Source: Eonycteris spelaea
Taxonomy: Eukaryota; Chordata; Mammalia; Chiroptera; Pteropodidae
Direction of reading: 5' to 3'
Assembly (NCBI GenBank): GCA_003508835.1
Contig: PUFA01000287.1
Span: forward strand, 310,001-374,000
Length of the DNA: 64,000 nt
Shown here piece after piece: positions 25,700 through 38,530 of this stretch. The position numbers and the translations under genes are program-made. Under the pieces are notes generated by a model that saw nothing but the letters and a program-made list of their open reading frames with translations, ran no database searches and had not been told where the DNA came from. The stretch's first letter is position 1, and every line of letters begins with the position of its first letter.

Positions 25700-25870
25700 A
25701 AAGCCTGCTTCTCATTCACTCATTTGTTCACTGATCAAATATTTATTGAGCACCTAGTATATGCCAGATGTATGCTTGATTTTAGGAATATACATAATAA
25801 TGAGTTCCTGCCTTCAAGAAAATGTAATGTAGAAGGGACAAAATCAGTAAATAATTTTGGTATTGAGAGG
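25700..25870 (-). mobile_element. L2 3' end relic
   Basis: ATATTTATTGAGCACCTAGT, ATATGCCAGATGTATGC and the following text are the reverse complement of an L2 3' end. Confidence 0.7.
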
Positions 25871-27379
25871 AACATGACGGATTGAGGGTGGGAGGCAGCT
25901 GAGGTTGATGGCAATCAGGACAGGTTTCCTAGGAAAGGGAATACCTAAGCAAAGTTTTAAATATTGACTAAGAGTTAAAAGGTGGGTAGCAGAAGGTGGT
26001 TTTTAGTCATCACCAGGTTAGAACTTTTCACTTCACTTTTCTAACCACTACAGACTTTGTTTAGATCCTTTGAGAATCCCAAACCAAGAACAAAGGCAGA
26101 GTCTGTTTTGTGTAAGAGTACATGTTGAGGACAAGATAACCCTTAATTTATGACTCAGAATCAGGAAGAGCAGATGCTGCTGACAGGCCAATGCTTTAAG
26201 TGACTGCCCTTTTAATATCTTAACTGATTCTACTGAATTACCTTCTCTGTTACTGCAGCAAATAATATATACTTTTTATTATTATTAATCCAGAATCTAG
26301 AAGCTTTGTTTAAATCAGGAAAGGAAGGGGGTAGAACTGGAGGAGAGGGAAAGGAGGGAAAATGGGAGGGAAATTGCAGCTTCTGTGCTTCCATCTTTTG
26401 ATCGATACCCCCAATCAGACATTTGCTAAGCAATGATGAAGGTGATGCATTTTCTAGATATGGTGATTCCTATTGAAAGCACAATTTGTCTAGTGTCTAG
26501 AATAAAAATCTACATTGTTCATATTAGAAATGTATATACAACATATGTATTCACCAGCCCACAACAATTTAGGAATTCAGAATGATACATAGTCTGATAT
26601 TATTATCTGACTCTAAATTCTGAGTTTTTAAAAATAACATTAATGGGTTATATCAATTATTTTGTGTTTTTTAAATACCTGTATGCATAGTTTCTACCAC
26701 TTCCGACTTCCCAGATATTTTGCTTAAATCAGTTTCTGGCTAATTTAAAAGGAAACTGGCTACCCTCTATTCTAATTACCACAAATGTTCCTAAGTTTTC
26801 CCAGGAGATAAATGAAGTTAAATGATTAATAAATGATGATGAGGGATAGCTTCAGGCTTATGGGCAACCACCAGCTATACCCCTCTCTGGTGCTCATTGG
26901 CCAGAGTTATGTCAGGGTTCCATGCCGTGCCAGAGACCTTACCCCGCACTTGTTAAAGAAACTTCTCTCTGGGTTTATGCTTATCGCCTGAAGGTAGATG
27001 ATAATTATTCATATGGAAACATATTAAGCAAGGTTTTTTTTGGAAACACCATAAAGCTAAGCCACGAGCATCTATGAAGATTGCACTTACCTAGGCAAGG
27101 GGTTCAAGGCCATGGGTAAGATTTGAAGCCCTGTTTGTGGCCAGAATCTAATGAAACAGCTAATGTAAGCCTACAGTGCAAGAAATCAAGATTCATCTTC
27201 AGGACATAACTTTTCATTGCAGTATCTTTAGCATGGAATTATTTTAGATGTCTGTTTCATGAAAAAGGGGAGAAAGAAAAGTGACAGCAGAACTGTGACT
27301 CCTCACTAGGGTAAGCCATCATCTGAAATGTTTAGATAACTATCTCCGGGAGTCAGCGGTGTTTTTATAAGCAATTTAA

Positions 27380-27829
<450 letters not shown>

Positions 27830-29139
27830 TAAGACATTGTCTGAGTGGCGCTGACTTTTTCACAAACATATTTCTTAAATCGAGGGCGGTCACTAGTATT
27901 TGAATAAGAGCCACAATTTACACAGTCCTCTTTTAGCCCCACCAGCTGAGGCTTAAGGAACTAACACATTCTCTTTTAGTATGTTAATTTTTAGCTCTTT
28001 TTAGAATTATAGTCTCAGGTTTTTTGTGGCATTACTTACTCATTGTCTGTTTCTCTCTCTGGATTTTAATGGAAGAGGTCTAATTTGGTCACCTCATATT
28101 CTTAGCGCTTACAACAGACTCCTTCACTGAATATATTATGCTTGATAAAATTTGTTCAATTAAATGATTGAATGAATATTATATCTTGAAAATGTTGTGC
28201 CATATTCAAGCACAGTGATTTCAGAATATGTTCAACTGTTCAAAATTTTGCTTGAACTCCCAATCATATCAAATACCAGGGCATGTATTTTAAATAATAC
28301 TAGGACTGCATAGAGACTTGCTCCTCTTATACTGAAAGACTAAACTTTCTTTGGAAATTTCTTTAATACTGGAACTCAGGAGGTCAAGCAATTCCAGCAG
28401 AAAATACAAGGATTTAAGGCTTTGCTTCAAATAAACCACTGGATAGGGTCAATCATTCATCATTTCCTTCTCACTTAATTTCATAATTTTCAGAGTTCTC
28501 ATAGTGACGTTTTAGGAATTAATATCCTAACATTTATTAGTCACTCTGACCTCAGAGAAATTGCTTTGGAAGTATCCTAATATTCCTTTATATTAGAATC
28601 ATCAAGTAATGTTAGTTATTTAATTAAAAAATTATAATATCTTTTTAATTATATTCAACATATTTTATGACTGCAAGTTATGTGCTAAGTGGCCCTTCTC
28701 ACTCAGTAACTTCATTGCCATCTAGGCATTGTAATCAGCATAAAATGGGGCTTTCACTACTGAAAGTGGCACTGATATTTCTGTAATCTCAGAAATAAGT
28801 CTAATTCTTAAGAGAAATTGACTGGCAAGACAGTATAGCAAACAGAGAAGCAGATATATTCTTTTCTCTAAGTTGTTACTCTGTAAAGTTAGAGAATAAA
28901 GTTTGGGCATATATCTGATTTCAGAAACAAAGTCAGATTATGATGCTGCCTAATGCTGTAATCATCACACTAATTTGTAGACTTTATCACTGATCCTAGA
29001 AAGAAGTAAATATTTTTACTCCCAACATTTGATTTGTCTCTGCGGATGCAGGAGGGATTCTCTAACTAACAACAGGGTGTTCTTTGAGTGGAAAAAATAA
29101 GTTCTAATTATTAAAATTATATTGTTGTAAAAGTAATAG

Positions 29140-29280
29140 TTTAGGTTTAATAAGCAATTATTGCACCTGTCCTATATGCCAGTAACTGAGCTAGGACTCG
29201 GGGGTCCGATGAGATACAAAGGTGTGGTTCTGTTCCTGGGGGCCTCGTTTGTAACATGGGAGATGCAGATATGAGAACAT
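29140..29280 (-). mobile_element. L2-like relic
   Basis: TATTGCACCTGTCCTATATG and CCAGTAACTGAGCTAGGACT keep the L2 3' end pattern, diverged. Confidence 0.45.
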
Positions 29281-30086
29281 TTATATATTTTACATAATAC
29301 TTTAACATTATAATATATTTACACACAAGATACTATGGGAACAGTGTGAGAAATAATATATTCTTTCAGGGAAACAGGAGAAGGTTTCGAAGAATCCCAA
29401 CTCTGGCTTATTTCCTTCCATATCAAAATATACTTGCCCTTTTTTCCATATTATTCATAAATTCATAAGAACTTTATTTAATTCCTAAAAAATTATTAAT
29501 GAATCTGGGCCCCAAAACAAAGGTCACACACAAGAGAAATTTGTCTTTAGATTTTCAATTTTGGACCATAGCAGAGAGAATCTTGGGTTTTAAGATGCCA
29601 CAAAACTTGTAAGAAGATATGAGGCCCCTGCTCTAACATTCAAAAAAAATCCATCTATGCTGCCACCGAAATCATGAAAAACCACTCTAAGAAATTGACT
29701 TCTACCTCTCCCACCCCATAGATCCCCTACTGTTACCACCTCTTCTTAGGTGCAAAGAGGAGCTTAATATTTCACTTGGATTTTCCTATTAAAACAGTGA
29801 TTCACAACTTTCATAGAGAGAGGGTAAATGGTATAAGTTAAAGAGCTTTCTTTTCTATACTTTACTAGGCTCAAAAAAAAAATCTCTTTTTATATCTCTA
29901 CCTCTATGTTTGAATATCTAGATCCAAGCTGATCCACAGAAAAATAATTGACAATTAATTGTGACCCCAAAGCATTTATTTTTCCTTAGCCATGTAAATT
30001 TTACTAAACTTTGGATATTTTTATGCTTTGGGGATATATGACTAAATAACTATTGTAAATCAGGTTTTTAGGTAGCTAGTCAGACA

Positions 30087-30676
30087 TGAGAGACAGGGGA
30101 ACAAAGGAATAGAGGCCCAGGTCAGAGACCACCCAAAGAACACCCTGTTGATAGTTAGAGAATCCCTTCTGCATCTGCAGAGACAAGGACAGAAGAGCCG
30201 TAATTTATAGCTAATTTGATCTGGCCATAGACACATGCCAGAAAGTATTACCATAGCCTGTCCACTACTTCAGCTTAATTACACCATCATCATAATACCA
30301 TGTTTATACCTGGAAGTTCAAGAATCTAATGATAGCAGACTGGATTCTGGGTAGCATATGTGTACTAGGCAAAGTGCTATATAGCAGCCAAGTGTCAATC
30401 AAAATGACCTCATGTGCCAATCACCTAAGAACTCCTCTGTAACCACCAATCATGGCCTAATATAACACAGAGCTCCCCCTCCCCTGAGATTACAGCTCTC
30501 TATCTTCCTTGACTGTAAGCTGTTCCCACATGAAGGTACATATCTATGGTTAGCCAGTTTTAGCCTTGAGCTATCTTCTATCTCAAAACTAATTCTCATA
30601 ATTATCACTGAGTAGAAATTCATTTCTTCATCTGTGATAAGAACCAAGACTTGTGTGTTACTGGAACTCTGCCACA
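30087..30676 (+). mobile_element. Possible LTR of an endogenous retrovirus
   Basis: About 590 bp of moderately GC-rich, promoter-like sequence. Candidate ends are TGAGAGACAG and CTCTGCCACA. It contains CCAATCATGG and TATA-like CTAATATAACAC before a pyrimidine-rich stretch and a U5-like end (GATAAGAACCAAGACTTG). No AATAAA was seen and the boundaries are guesses. Confidence 0.35.
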
Positions 30677-31163
30677 ATGGTAAAAAGGTCTCTCTTCTCC
30701 AGCTTCATCCCACTCTCAATCCTGCCTCTTCTCTGCCAAGCTAAGGCTTTGGGCAAGCACCAGCCTAATGCTATAAATTTATTCTTTATCTAGACTGTAT
30801 TTTCACAGTGAGAAGAATATAACATTTTGGTTTGCATACCCTTAATTGAGTTTCATCCATTTAGGTTCTAGATGGAAATATATGTGTTATATGCAGATAT
30901 ATATATTAGAAATAAAAAGTATATTTTAAAAATCATAATATTAACAGAAGAGTTCAATGAGAAAACATCAAAAGGTAATTGATCTCTCTGTGAATTCATT
31001 TCAGTTTGGTTAATAGCTATTGTGTAAACATGAAGTCTATGAGATACACACATATCTATTAATTGAAAGGTGACATAAAAGTACTAGTGACAGTCACTTT
31101 GCATAACAAGACATGGCTTAGAATATTGCATTACACTTCAAAGAGACCTCAGAAATCATTTAA

Positions 31164-31234
31164 CTCAACAATTTCCTCAGACAATTAGTTCTCAGAAGAG
31201 AACTAATTTCCTCAACAATTAGTTCTCAGAAGAG
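31164..31234. repeat. Imperfect tandem duplication, about 35 bp unit
   Basis: ACAATTAGTTCTCAGAAGAG occurs twice, each preceded by AATTTCCTCA. Confidence 0.9.
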
Positions 31235-32091
31235 AATTAATTCAACCTCATCCAGTGTTTCAGGGTCACCTGGTGACAAAGCTGAGAAAAAAACCTGGGT
31301 CTTTTGTTTTCCAATCCAAGGTGCTTTCTTTTGTTTTCCTGAAAAGTCTGGTGAACATACAACAATACCGTCCATGTCATGTATTTATCTATTGTTTTAT
31401 CGTAACAGTTTTTGTAGATCCTATCACTGTTTTCAGCTGCCTCTGAGATTCCTTTATCTCTAAGTTTTTAAGAGGCTAGCTTACCTTCTGCTCCCATCCC
31501 AACTTGCTTGTATTTATGCCACATTTTTGAAGCAGAAAATTCAAGCTAAACTGGAGGTAGAGTTTACACATCCTTTTAGGCATTTTCGCTAAACTTCCCA
31601 CTTGTGATTCCCTTACTCTTGTCACCCAGCAGCTGGCTGAATGCCAACTGATGCTCTTCAGGCCACACTCTAGGAGCCCATCATTGGTGATCTTATTTTG
31701 CTATTTATGGCCTCTGACATATAACTGATACAACTAGCCCTGAAAACTCATTAACTCTTTTTTTTTTTTTTTTTTTTTGGTAAACTTTGGACTTCCTTGT
31801 GTGAATGATAAGGGGTTCTAGTTAAATTATTCTTTCATTTGGAATGCTTTATGGGGGAAAGCATAAATGAAGCAGAAATGCTTTATTGCACAAAACCTTT
31901 ATTGTAGGGAGCAAATTTATGCTTGAAAAATGCCTTCTCTCTGGGAAATCATGAAAGTCTTAACAAAGGGGCAGCCTACTGAGAGTGCAACAATAAAATA
32001 TAAAACATGTTATAGCTTTTTGTTTTTGACATTACTGTTGATTTTTTTCTTAATCTCATTTTATTAACAAAAACCCTTTTCAGTATTAAAA

Positions 32092-32201
32092 CACTGGTTC
32101 TCAAACTTTAATGTGTACTAGAATTATCAGGAATCTCCATTTTAACAAGCTTTTCTAGCTCGTAACTTTATTTAGAAACTTCTGTTTAAGAAAGCACTGG
32201 T
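32092..32201 (+). mobile_element. MER5-like hAT-Charlie element, interrupted by a SINE
   Basis: Starts CACTGGTTCTCAAACTTTAA, then TGTACTAGAATTATCAGG and ATTTTAACAAGC, as in the MER5 family. A short remainder may continue after the SINE at 32432. Confidence 0.65.
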
Positions 32202-32318
32202 GGTCTATAGCCATGTTACCCTGAACAAACCCGATCCGCCTGATCTCAGAAGCTAAGCAGGGTTGGGCCTTGTTAGTACTTGGATGAGAAACCACCTAGA
32301 AAGACCAGGTGCTGTAGG

Positions 32319-32363
<45 letters not shown>

Positions 32364-32431
32364 AAAGGATTGTAAACTGACAAGGTCCTTACAAAGAAGG
32401 GTTGCCTGGCCTAAAAAAAAAAAAAAAAAAA
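32202..32431 (+). repeat. 5S rRNA-derived SINE, long form with two poly-A tracts
   Basis: The head starts GTCTATAGCC at 32203 and keeps the 5S order to GTGCTGTAGGC. A run of 40 A (32322-32361) separates it from the second module (GGATTGTAAACTGACAAGGTCC ... GGCCT), which ends in a second A run (from 32413). The target duplication AAAGCACTGGT lies at 32191-32201 and 32432-32442. It interrupts a MER5-like element. Confidence 0.93.
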
Positions 32432-32929
32432 AAAGCACTGGTATCTAGCTCAGCTCTTTAAACTAAAAGAAAACAAACAAATAAACAAATATTTGTACTT
32501 GTTGCTCAAGAGGTGCAGATTACTTAATTCAAGTAAAAAATGTTAATGCAATACATCACCAAAGTATTTATTTAATATAAAATATCTTCAATGCCATAGA
32601 TCAGGTTTCTAAACGGAATGCTTAAGTTAATAGGTCAATATGCTAAATAAAAAAATACTAGGTCTTTTGACAAAATTATTAAAAAATAATTTTTACTCCA
32701 TTTAACGTTTTCTACTTTCTAGTTTTCTCTGGAGCACATAGTGAGGAGCATTTGATGCAGGACAGGGCAAATTCTCCCAAGTGGGAGGAGAAAAAGCCCT
32801 GCACAGAGAGAAGAGGGTTCTTTGGCAGAGAGAGTAGAAAGCATTCAACACATATGTCAATTTTAGGGTCAAAAGGAAAAGTTATTAGAAAAGACAAAGC
32901 ATGGTCTCCTCTCAGATGCAGAGAGTAAG

Positions 32930-33022
32930 CAGAACAGTGAGAGACAGAGTAAAGACTAAGAGGAACAGAGAAAAGAGACAGAGAGACAGAGAGAAAGGGA
33001 CTGAGAGTAAAGACAGTGAGAG
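32930..33022. repeat. GA-rich low-complexity stretch
   Basis: Many GAGAGACAGAG-type units on the + strand. It produces a long but meaningless open frame on the other strand. Confidence 0.85.
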
Positions 33023-33768
33023 GGATCCCCGGGAATTCAGTATCTATATCATTCTTTAGTTCCTGTGAGTTACAGTTTAAGGACATTTTTACTCCTTTAC
33101 TTTGATATGGACTAGCGTAAAAGGCGTTCTGGCATTCCCAGCCTTTAATCCATAAGGTTCCCAGCCTTGGAGAATTGACCAATTTTATTTTGTGTAGGGT
33201 GCCACTTAAAGACTCTGTTTTCCTGTTTCCCCTTCATAGTGTGAGCAATCCCAGCAGAAATCTTTCTTTGTTCTGCAGGTGTCCTCTGGCCTGGCTTCAG
33301 TGCTGATCAGCATATTTCAATCTCTGAATGTAGCTTGGTTTAACTGTTCTAATTTTCTTGTCTCCTCCCTACATTATGTTCCTCAACTCTGGGACTACCT
33401 GTGGAATACTCACATATGATGGGTTGGCACAAAAATATGCTTAGTTTGGTCACTGCAAGAGATTTAGAAACTGTGAATGGAGCCACCTGTCATCATTAAA
33501 GGAAAAATGCTAACAGTACCTGCCTTTCAGACTTAATCTTTTAGGGATGATTTATCAAAATGTGTTGTTCCTTAATCTTCATCTCTTTCAGTAGGCCTAA
33601 CTATAAATCTTACAGATGTGACAGTATTCATTTGTGATTAATGCTCAAATCCTAATTTTCTGAAGAAAGAGATGCTGACAGGGCCTTTTAATTAATTTTT
33701 CTTGCCCAAGTGGAGACATAGAAGAATGAATTGCTTTATATTATTTGTATTTCAAGGTCCTGAATACT

Positions 33769-33824
33769 TAGTATTTTATTTTATTTTATTTTATTTTATT
33801 TTATTTTATTTTATGTTGTTTTAT
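33769..33824. repeat. (TTTTA)n pentanucleotide repeat
   Basis: About ten TTTTA units. Confidence 0.95.
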
Positions 33825-35076
33825 GATTTTATTTTAATATGCTTAGAAAGTGTGTTTACATAGACAATATGTAGATCCACCTGTAAATGAGCCAAACTGC
33901 AATTTTTTACAACGGGTCACACTCTGTAATTGCCTCTTGCCTTTTTACTTCATTTTAAAAGGAGAAGAACACAACAGGCTGCATCCCTTCAGGGGTTCAC
34001 TGAGCAAAGCAAAGAATAAAAGGCATAACTCATAGGTTTAAAATTAGTGGTTGAACAAAACCAGAGTGGAAGTGAGAGAAAACAGCACTGAAATTGACTG
34101 CAGAGAATCAGCTACATGAAGTGAGCTCAACATTCCACATAGTGGACTTGCAGAGACCTAGTGAGAAAGAGTAAGAAAATGTCACGGCTGATTCCCCAGA
34201 GCCCTTTCTTTTACGGTTGCAAAACCCTTCCTTCTCTAAAGCAACCTGACGCTTCTATTGAAATTTGGAGTTACCTCATAGCAGCAGAGGTTTCCCACCA
34301 GTCGGTATTTTCCTTTATCATCAGTTCAGTGATCCAAATACTGCCATTGTCTTGTCCTAACAAATCAGAAGGAGCCTGCAAATTGAAAGTGATGCTAATG
34401 TGGCACAGAGGTATGCCCTGGGCACCTGTCAAGGAAGATTCTGCACACAGTGCTAGACTCTGATACAGTTTACAAATAAGGCTCCCCACTTAAAGGATAC
34501 ATCTTCCTCCAAAATATTTTTCCTAAACACCGAGTTAAGGAAAGAAGATCCTTAATTGGTCATGTGGTCCATTTTTCCTGTCTTAAAAATAACTGACAAC
34601 CAATCTATTTTTTTTAATGCTGCAAATATAACTCTACAAATTTCTCCACAGAGAAATTCTGTTTCTAACCTAGGTCTGCCATGCTATAATTCTACCTAGG
34701 TTATGTTCTAGTAAAGATAGAGAATACCTAGTCACTGCAAATTACTTTATCAATTAAAATTTAACATGTGACTAGCTTGAAAAAATTAATTACCCTTTAC
34801 TCACTTAGGTAATTTTTTAAAAAGAATTCTTTATTGTATTACTTTAATAAACACAAATAGGTCAATTCTGTTCTTGGTTATTTCCAGGGATACTTATAAG
34901 ATGTAATGTCTTCCCTTATGATAGTAAATCCCTTTGAAGCTCAACTGATCTTTACCCAGCAAAAAGATTGCAAATATACTATATATTATTGATGGTAGTT
35001 CTAGTATATAATATTTAACAATATCACTAATTGTCAAAAATCATCAACATGTTTATTGCAAAAATTTGTGCATATA

Positions 35077-35098
35077 TTATGGGTTGAATTGTGTTCAC

Positions 35099-35136
<38 letters not shown>

Positions 35137-35530
35137 TACTTTGAAGTCCTAATCCCCAATACCTCAGAAAGTGACTTTATTTGGCAATGGGGTTGTTGCA
35201 GATGTAATTAGTTAAGATGAGGTAATACTGAGTAGAGTATAGGAACATGACCATGTAAAGACAGAGAAACAGAGAGAACACCATGTGAATGAAAATGCCA
35301 GCAGAGATTGGAATTATGCAGCTGCAAGCGAAGAAACACCAAGGATTGATAGGCACTACTAGAAGCTAGGAAGAGGAAAGGAAGGATTCTACAGAGTCTC
35401 AGAGAAAACATATCCCTGACAACATCTTCGTTTGAGACTTCTGGCCTCCACAGTTGTGAGACAATAATTTCTGTTTTAAGCCAAACAATTTGTAGTACTT
35501 TGTATGGCAGCCCTAGAAAACTAATACAAC
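35077..35530 (+). mobile_element. ERVL-MaLR type LTR with an expanded internal poly-A
   Basis: GGGTTGAATTGTGTTCACC, then 35 A (35100-35134), then TACTTTGAAGTCCTAATCCC, GCAGATGTAATTAGTTAAGA, CACAGTTGTGAGACAATAA and CCCTAGAAAACTAATACAAC. These follow a MaLR-type LTR from end to end. Confidence 0.75.
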
Positions 35531-36229
35531 ATGTACTATGCACTTTATGAGTATTAATTTTTATTTAAATATGGTAAGGATGCTGACCCTCAAATTAAGA
35601 TGTGTTGGGAGCTGGATGCAAAGTCACAGAACACATAGCAGATGTGTTCAAACGTCTCTTGATATCTTCTTGATAGAAAGAACAAGGAGTAAAGAGTGAA
35701 TTCTAGCCTGGGACTCTAGAATGGGCACTGCCATGAGAACATCATAGTATTTCTGTGGGACTTGCTTTCCTTACTTATAGACAAGATGATGAAATTGGAA
35801 CAGTTCTTTTATTCTGATAGTATGTCTGTTGTTAATTTCTATGTCAATTTTCATGTATTGAAATTTAAATCTTAGTCTGTTTTCCTTGACTTTAGGTAGA
35901 TCCTGGGAAGTTTGAGAATTAAGTTAACTTTAATGTCAGCCTAAGAAAACTATTTTAAAAAGACGGTTATTTTATGCATTTGTAACAGACATATTCACAG
36001 TTTATCAATAATTTCATTGTCCATGATAGTTTTCTTTTGTTCATACTGAGACATATAGACTAGTGATCATAAAACTATCACATCTATGCATATAGTCCTC
36101 AAATCTTCTTTAGTGCTAACTTTCTCCCGGATATGTAAATTGACAGTGCCATTTCCAGCTTAGTATCCTCTGTCAACATCTTCAAAATTGATTTCTTTAT
36201 GATTTTTTAATAGCACTAACATCATGCCT

Positions 36230-36990
36230 GGTGGGTGCATGGTGTCATCATGGTCTCGCCCCAGAGTCAAAATCCTCTGGCTTGTCCCCCTCATCAACAT
36301 TTCCTTTCCCCTGTGACTCTTACTGCCCACTCCTTTCTATTCATACTTCTATTGTTTTAGGTCACATTTACTTTACCCTTCAGTTACATTATGGTATTCC
36401 AACTTTATCTACTGATTATCTTGCATATATCTTTTCTACCCAATGCTGCTGCCGCATAACTATCATGAAGTTAAACTTTCATCACATGTCACTTGACGAG
36501 TCGAAAACACCAGGTACTTACCAACCACTGAATTCACTGTGCCATTTAAGATTCTACATAAAGAACCTGTGCCAACTTTCTAACATAATCTAACCTACAT
36601 ACTGTTATTATCATTAATACTGTACTGGTGGAAGTTTCTGTAACATGTCTCTTACTCCCTGGCACCAGCATTTTTGCTCGCCCTGTTTCAATCTTCTAGA
36701 ACACTTTTGCATCTCTACTAGTCAAAGTCTTGTGATTCTTTCATGTTAAATCTAAAATTTTGGTCCTTGTTTGAAAGCTGTTACTGATTTTTTCTTAGCT
36801 CAATAGTATGTCTTCTTTCCCTTTACTCAAATAACAGCCTCAATAGCAGTTTCTATTTTTTTTTTTTGTATTTTGCCTTCATCTATAGACATATGTATTC
36901 TTGACATTCCATTAATAGACTGACTATAAGCCATTTAAGGGCAAAAAGTATATTTTATTAATCTCTGGTTTCTTCCAACTCACTGCCATG
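36230..36990 (+). mobile_element. Probable L2 relic
   Basis: Pyrimidine-rich text with L2-like phrases, ending near ATAGACTGACTATAAGCC and TTTAAGGGCAAAAAGTAT, which recall the L2 3' end. Strongly diverged. Confidence 0.4.
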
Positions 36991-37109
36991 AACATGCAGT
37001 ATTGGTCCTATAAGCTAAGATTTGTGACATAGAAATTCACAAAGGAAAGTTTATAGGAGTCATAGCAAAAGTCCAATATCATGCAGAGATGTTCATAAAA
37101 CTTTTGGGA

Positions 37110-38000
37110 CCTGCCCTCCCCCACCAAAAAAGATGACCAACTAGCATTACATGCCTATTAGATTGACTAAAAACAGCACCAAATGCTGACAAAGAATGTA
37201 AAACAATGGGAACTGTTATATATTACTGGTGGAATGCAAACTGGTGCAGCCCCTTTGGATGACAGTTTAATGTATTCTTACAAAATTAATATGATCTTAC
37301 CACATCCTTTGGTATTTATAGAAACGAGTTGAAAACTTATGTTCACGAAAATCCTGCACAAGGATTCATATAGCAGCTTTATTCGTAATTACCAAAACTT
37401 GGAAGCAATCAATATGTCCTTCAGTAGGTGCATGGATAAACTGTGGTACATCCTGACAAGAAAAATATTATTCAGCTCTAAAAAGAAATGATATATCAAG
37501 GAATAAAATAACATAGAGGAACCTTAAATGAATATAACCAAGTAAAAGAAAACAATCTGAAAAGGCAATGGACTACATAATTCCAACTATATGACATTCT
37601 GGAAAAGGCAAAATTATGGAGACAGTTAAAAAAAATCAGCAATTGACAGAGGTGGAGATGGAGGAAGGGATAAATAGGTGTAGAACCAAGAATTTTTGGG
37701 GCAAGGAAAATAATCTTCATAATGCCATAAAGATCATGTCATTACAGTACATATTTGTCCAAACCCTTAAAATGTATACAACTAAGAGTGAATCATAATA
37801 TAAACTATGGGCTTTGGGTGCTTATGAAGTGTCTGTGTAGGTTCTTCAATTGTAACAGTTTACCACTGGGGTAGGGTATCTTGATAATGGGGGAGCCTAT
37901 GCAGGTGTGAGGGTAGAAAGCATATGGGCAATTTCTGTACCTTTCCCTCAATTTTGCTCTGAACCCTAAATTGCTCTAAAAAAATAAAATCTTAATGAAA
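37110..38000 (+). mobile_element. LINE-1 3' fragment, sense orientation
   Basis: Contains TACTGGTGGAATGCAAACTG, AGCAGCTTTATTCGTAATTA, CAATATGTCCTTCAGTAGG and TAAACTGTGGTACATCC, the usual L1 ORF2/3' UTR text, and ends in an A-rich tail near 38000. Old and diverged. Confidence 0.85.
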
Positions 38001-38339
38001 CAAAAATAACTGTCTACAGAAATATATTACATCTATTTATATTTACTAGAACTATCCCCTCACCTTATTACTTAAATATAAATTTCTTACTTCTAAACCT
38101 CTACTGCCTAGGCTAAGAGCATATAGCTCTGTAGCTAAAGAAAATGCTCTCCTCAAGCGTGAAATGCCATGCTAATCTTGCAAAGAGACATTACATCTAA
38201 GTATATTCTTTTACTTCCTCAGCGGCAATCCTGGTATGTGTCAAACTATCCACAAGTTTTTTGATTCAAGAATATTTTTTTAAAAAAAACTGTTAAATCA
38301 TATTAATCAGGAAAAAATGCAAAGATAATGAGAACTAAC

Positions 38340-38530
38340 AGTTAGTGATATGTACCTTAAATTTAAAATCTCATTTAATCTCCAAAATCACCTAGTGAGT
38401 TTATTTTCACCTTGCAAAATAAAAAATGGTAAACAGAGGGGGCCTCAGAGACAAATTCCGTGTCATGCTCAATCAGCTTCAAACCCATTTATGACCCTAA
38501 GGCCATGTTCATAATATTACATCACTCTAG
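38340..38530 (-). repeat. MIR-like relic
   Basis: TCTCATTTAATCTCCAAAAT, GGTAAACAGAGGGGGCCTCAG and TTCAAACCCATTTATGACC match a diverged reverse MIR. Confidence 0.5.

Noticed and set aside
33023..33038. Vector contamination
   Set aside because: Only the 16-bp block matches; neighbouring bases diverge at once from the vector sequences I know, and both sides look like ordinary genomic DNA.
32712..33182. 156-codon open frame on the minus strand
   Set aside because: Built from a GA-rich low-complexity stretch, with Ser/Leu/Phe-rich translation, no recognisable domain, and no splice or promoter context.
33419..33500. Mariner/MADE-like terminal repeat (GGGTTGGCACAAAAATATGC)
   Set aside because: Only a short resemblance and no matching inverted end was found.
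35208..35543. 111-codon minus-strand open frame
   Set aside because: It is the reverse strand of a MaLR-type LTR, which is non-coding.
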